The translations under genes were made by a program, and so were the position numbers. A stretch of DNA of 7,467 nt from Alphaproteobacteria bacterium (GTDB lineage: Bacteria; Pseudomonadota; Alphaproteobacteria; ATCC43930; CGMCC-115725). The notes beneath the pieces were generated by a model. It was given only the letters and a program-made list of their open reading frames with translations. It had not been told where the DNA came from and searched no databases. The DNA lies in NCBI GenBank assembly GCA_019237175.1, contig JAFAHP010000303.1, positions 1-7,467 on the forward strand. Direction: 5' to 3'. This document shows positions 5,965 to 7,467 of the stretch, piece after piece; within the stretch, counting starts at the first letter, position 1, and each line of letters opens with the position of its first letter.

Positions 5965-5992
5965 AGCCGGCCAAAGAGTTGCCGGCTCTTTG
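5965..5992 (+). terminator. Interleaved hairpins after the VOC gene, possible terminator
   Basis: AGCCGGC (5965-5971) pairs with GCCGGCT (5981-5987), a perfect 7-bp stem with a 9-nt loop, followed by CTTTGATT, a weak T-rich tail. It lies 29 bp after the VOC stop. The loop itself contains CAAAGAG (5972-5978), which pairs with CTCTTTG (5986-5992). The two stems are interleaved and share two bases, so they either compete or form a pseudoknot. The terminator reading is the simplest. Confidence 0.45.
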
Positions 5993-6047
5993 ATTATCGG
6001 AGGCGACGGGCACGTCGGCGCGCGATGGCCGACCCTCCGGTCCGAAG

Positions 6048-6074
6048 CCGCGGGCGGCCCCGCGGGCGGGTTTT
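6048..6074 (+). repeat. GC-rich hairpin followed by TTTT, upstream of the MFS gene
   Basis: CCGCGGG (6048-6054) pairs perfectly with CCCGCGG (6059-6065) around a CGGC loop. Five bases later comes TTTT (6071-6074). It could be a weak intrinsic terminator or a leader structure for the MFS mRNA. The overlapping pair GGGC (6064-6067) and GCCC (6075-6078) offers a small alternative fold. After it the leader turns markedly A-rich (6096-6113). Confidence 0.35.
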
Positions 6075-6113
6075 GCCCAGTGTCCCGACAACCTCGAACA
6101 ACAAATATAAATC

Positions 6114-6119
6114 AGGGGG
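6114..6119 (+). promoter_or_regulatory. Ribosome binding site AGGGGG of the MFS gene
   Basis: AGGGGG (6114-6119) stands 7 nt before ATG 6127, after an A/T-rich stretch that should keep the start region unpaired. It selects this ATG over an upstream GTG-type extension of 57 residues rich in arginine and proline. Confidence 0.7.
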
Positions 6120-6126
6120 ACGTCTG

Positions 6127-7404
6127 ATGACTCCTGCAGCGTTGCGTCCTTCGTCACCAATCGCTGATCGCTGGACGGCGTACACCATCACCGTTCTCGC
6201 GGTCTGCATTCTTGGTTTTGCATTCGATATTTACGAGGGGACGATCATCCAGCTGGTGACGCCGCTCCTGATCAAGGAATGGGGCATCAAACCGGCGACG
6301 ATCGGCTACATCACGACGGTTTCGCGCTGGGTCGGGATCATCGGCATCTTCGTCTTTCCGGTCCTGGCGGATCTTTATGGCCGCAGGCCCATTCTGATGA
6401 TTACGATCCTCGGCTATGCGGTTTTGACCGGGTTGACGGGCTTTGCGCAGGGTCCATTACAGCTGCTGTTTTTCACGTCGATCACGCGCATCACTCTGTC
6501 CGGAGAAACCCCGGTCTCGTTTCTCATGATCGGCGAGACCGCGCCGACAAAATGGCGCGCCACCGCTCTCGGAGTCCTCAATTGCGGCTATCCTTTCGGC
6601 TACATGGTGTGCTCGTTATGCGCGCTGGTCGTTGTCCCCTTGTGGGGATGGCGCTCGCTGTATTGGCTCGGGATCCTGCCGGCATTGATTGTTTTATGGG
6701 TTCGCTTTGGCATCAAAGAAAGCCCGCGTTTTGAGCGCGTCACCGTTGCCATGGTCAGCGAGCAACTCAAGAAACGGCTCGATATCTGGTCGCCCGTACG
6801 CGAGTATCCGCGAGAGATGGTCATCGCTACTCTGGTGTTTTTCTTCTATATCTTTACCTGGGCCGGGTGGTCGGCGTGGATGCCGCAGTTTCTCGCCAAC
6901 GAGAAGCACCTCGGCTTTCACACTACGGCGAGCTATTTGTCGATCTGGATGTTTTTCGCAATTTTCGCCTACGCTCTATGTGGCTGGCTATGCGATCTGT
7001 TCGGCCGGCGTTATGTCATTCCCGCTTTTGTCTTGCCTTCTTCGGTTCTTCTCATGGTGATGGGACATCTGGAAACGGCATCCGGTTTGTTCTGGGTCGG
7101 GTTGATCGCCAATTTCCTGATTACCGGCAGCTTTGGCACCGGTCTCGGTTACAACACCGAGCTGTTTCCGACCCAGATCCGCGGCACAGCGGTTGGCGCC
7201 GCCTTCACCTTTGGCACGATCGGCGGTGCGCTGGCACCGGCGATCCTCGGCCGCATCGCAACATCCTATTCGATCGCCGCCGGACTGCCCCTCCTCGCTC
7301 TGTCGTTTGTTCTGCTCGTGCCGCTCTTTCTGTTTGTCGCTCCGGAAACCACGCGCAAAGAGTTGACGGATTTTGTCGGCCAAAAACCCTTTGAGTTCCA
7401 GTGA
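6127..7404 (+). CDS. Major facilitator superfamily transporter, metabolite:H+ symporter-like
   Basis: Encodes 425 residues with 12 predicted membrane helices, near 18-42, 57-78, 88-106, 110-130, 146-170, 174-194, 231-252, 267-288, 296-312, 318-342, 352-376 and 384-405. MFS motifs are in place: 'LADLYGRRP' (80-88) between helices 2 and 3, its repeat 'LCDLFGRRY' (288-296) between helices 8 and 9, 'KESPRF' (197-202) after helix 6, 'ELFPTQIRGTAVG' (345-357) before helix 11, and 'APETTRKEL' (405-413) at the end. These fit the sugar/organic acid branch of the family. Acidic residues in helix 1 (Asp34, Glu37) and helix 4 (Glu127) resemble proton- or substrate-coupling positions in aromatic-acid:H+ symporters. 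It acts in the inner membrane; the substrate is unknown. A second gene starts 25 bp downstream and is probably co-transcribed. Confidence 0.9.
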   Translation: MTPAALRPSSPIADRWTAYTITVLAVCILGFAFDIYEGTIIQLVTPLLIKEWGIKPATIGYITTVSRWVGIIGIFVFPVLADLYGRRPILMITILGYAVLTGLTGFAQGPLQLLFFTSITRITLSGETPVSFLMIGETAPTKWRATALGVLNCGYPFGYMVCSLCALVVVPLWGWRSLYWLGILPALIVLWVRFGIKESPRFERVTVAMVSEQLKKRLDIWSPVREYPREMVIATLVFFFYIFTWAGWSAWMPQFLANEKHLGFHTTASYLSIWMFFAIFAYALCGWLCDLFGRRYVIPAFVLPSSVLLMVMGHLETASGLFWVGLIANFLITGSFGTGLGYNTELFPTQIRGTAVGAAFTFGTIGGALAPAILGRIATSYSIAAGLPLLALSFVLLVPLFLFVAPETTRKELTDFVGQKPFEFQ

Positions 7405-7429
7405 GCGCAACCTCAACATCCGAGAAACT

Positions 7430-7467
7430 ATGAGCAAGACCCCCCTAAAAATCGCGGTGATCGGCGG
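7430..7467 (+). CDS. Rossmann-fold protein, N-terminal start (partial)
   Basis: An ATG 25 bp after the MFS stop opens a frame reading MSKTPLKIAVIG and then a Gly-type codon start as the window ends (12 complete codons). GAGA at 7422-7425 is a modest ribosome site 4 nt upstream. 'KIAVIGG' is the first beta strand and the start of the glycine-rich loop of an FAD- or NAD(P)-binding Rossmann fold. FAD-dependent monooxygenases and Gfo/Idh/MocA-type dehydrogenases both start this way. The remaining glycines that would separate these lie beyond the window. Confidence 0.65.
   Translation, partial: MSKTPLKIAVIG

Noticed and set aside
6106..6111. TATAAA as a -10 box for the MFS gene
   Set aside because: A start 6-7 bases downstream would fall in the ribosome binding site at 6114-6119 and remove it from the message. 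It is more likely just an A/T-rich leader.
5552..6160. 202-codon minus-strand frame opposite the VOC gene
   Set aside because: The VOC reading frame on the plus strand has clear family motifs and a ribosome site. The opposite frame has neither.

Overview
The window looks like chromosomal DNA of a GC-rich proteobacterium, most likely an alphaproteobacterium. This rests on GC-rich codon usage, compact operons, and the kinds of small lipoproteins and transporters present. There is no rRNA, tRNA, transposase, phage gene or CRISPR array. Family names come from motif recognition, not from a database search.

Left part (1-4275, + strand): the end of an ABC ATPase, an ABC-2 type permease (GldF-like), a large GldG-like auxiliary protein with one membrane anchor at each end, and a DUF4340 protein. 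This is the widespread 'gliding-motility-like' ABC exporter locus, whose substrate outside Bacteroidetes is not established. ATPase to permease and gldG to DUF4340 are tightly spaced. A 330-bp non-coding stretch between permease and gldG breaks the operon. It holds six CCCGGG cores, arranged as two sets of related inverted-repeat arms. The first set can fold into an extended three-way junction. This is the least explained part of the window.

Middle (4276-5278): a 252-bp spacer rich in GC hairpins, starting with an inverted repeat directly after the DUF4340 stop. Two small lipoprotein genes follow, convergent and only 10 bp apart.

Right part (5279-7467): a 192-bp divergent promoter region, a VOC-superfamily (glyoxalase/dioxygenase-like) enzyme, a spacer with two hairpins, a 12-TM major facilitator transporter with a good ribosome binding site, and the first 12 codons of a Rossmann-fold protein. 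VOC enzyme, MFS permease and a possible FAD/NAD-dependent oxidoreductase on the same strand would suit uptake and breakdown of a small organic compound. No substrate can be read from the sequence.
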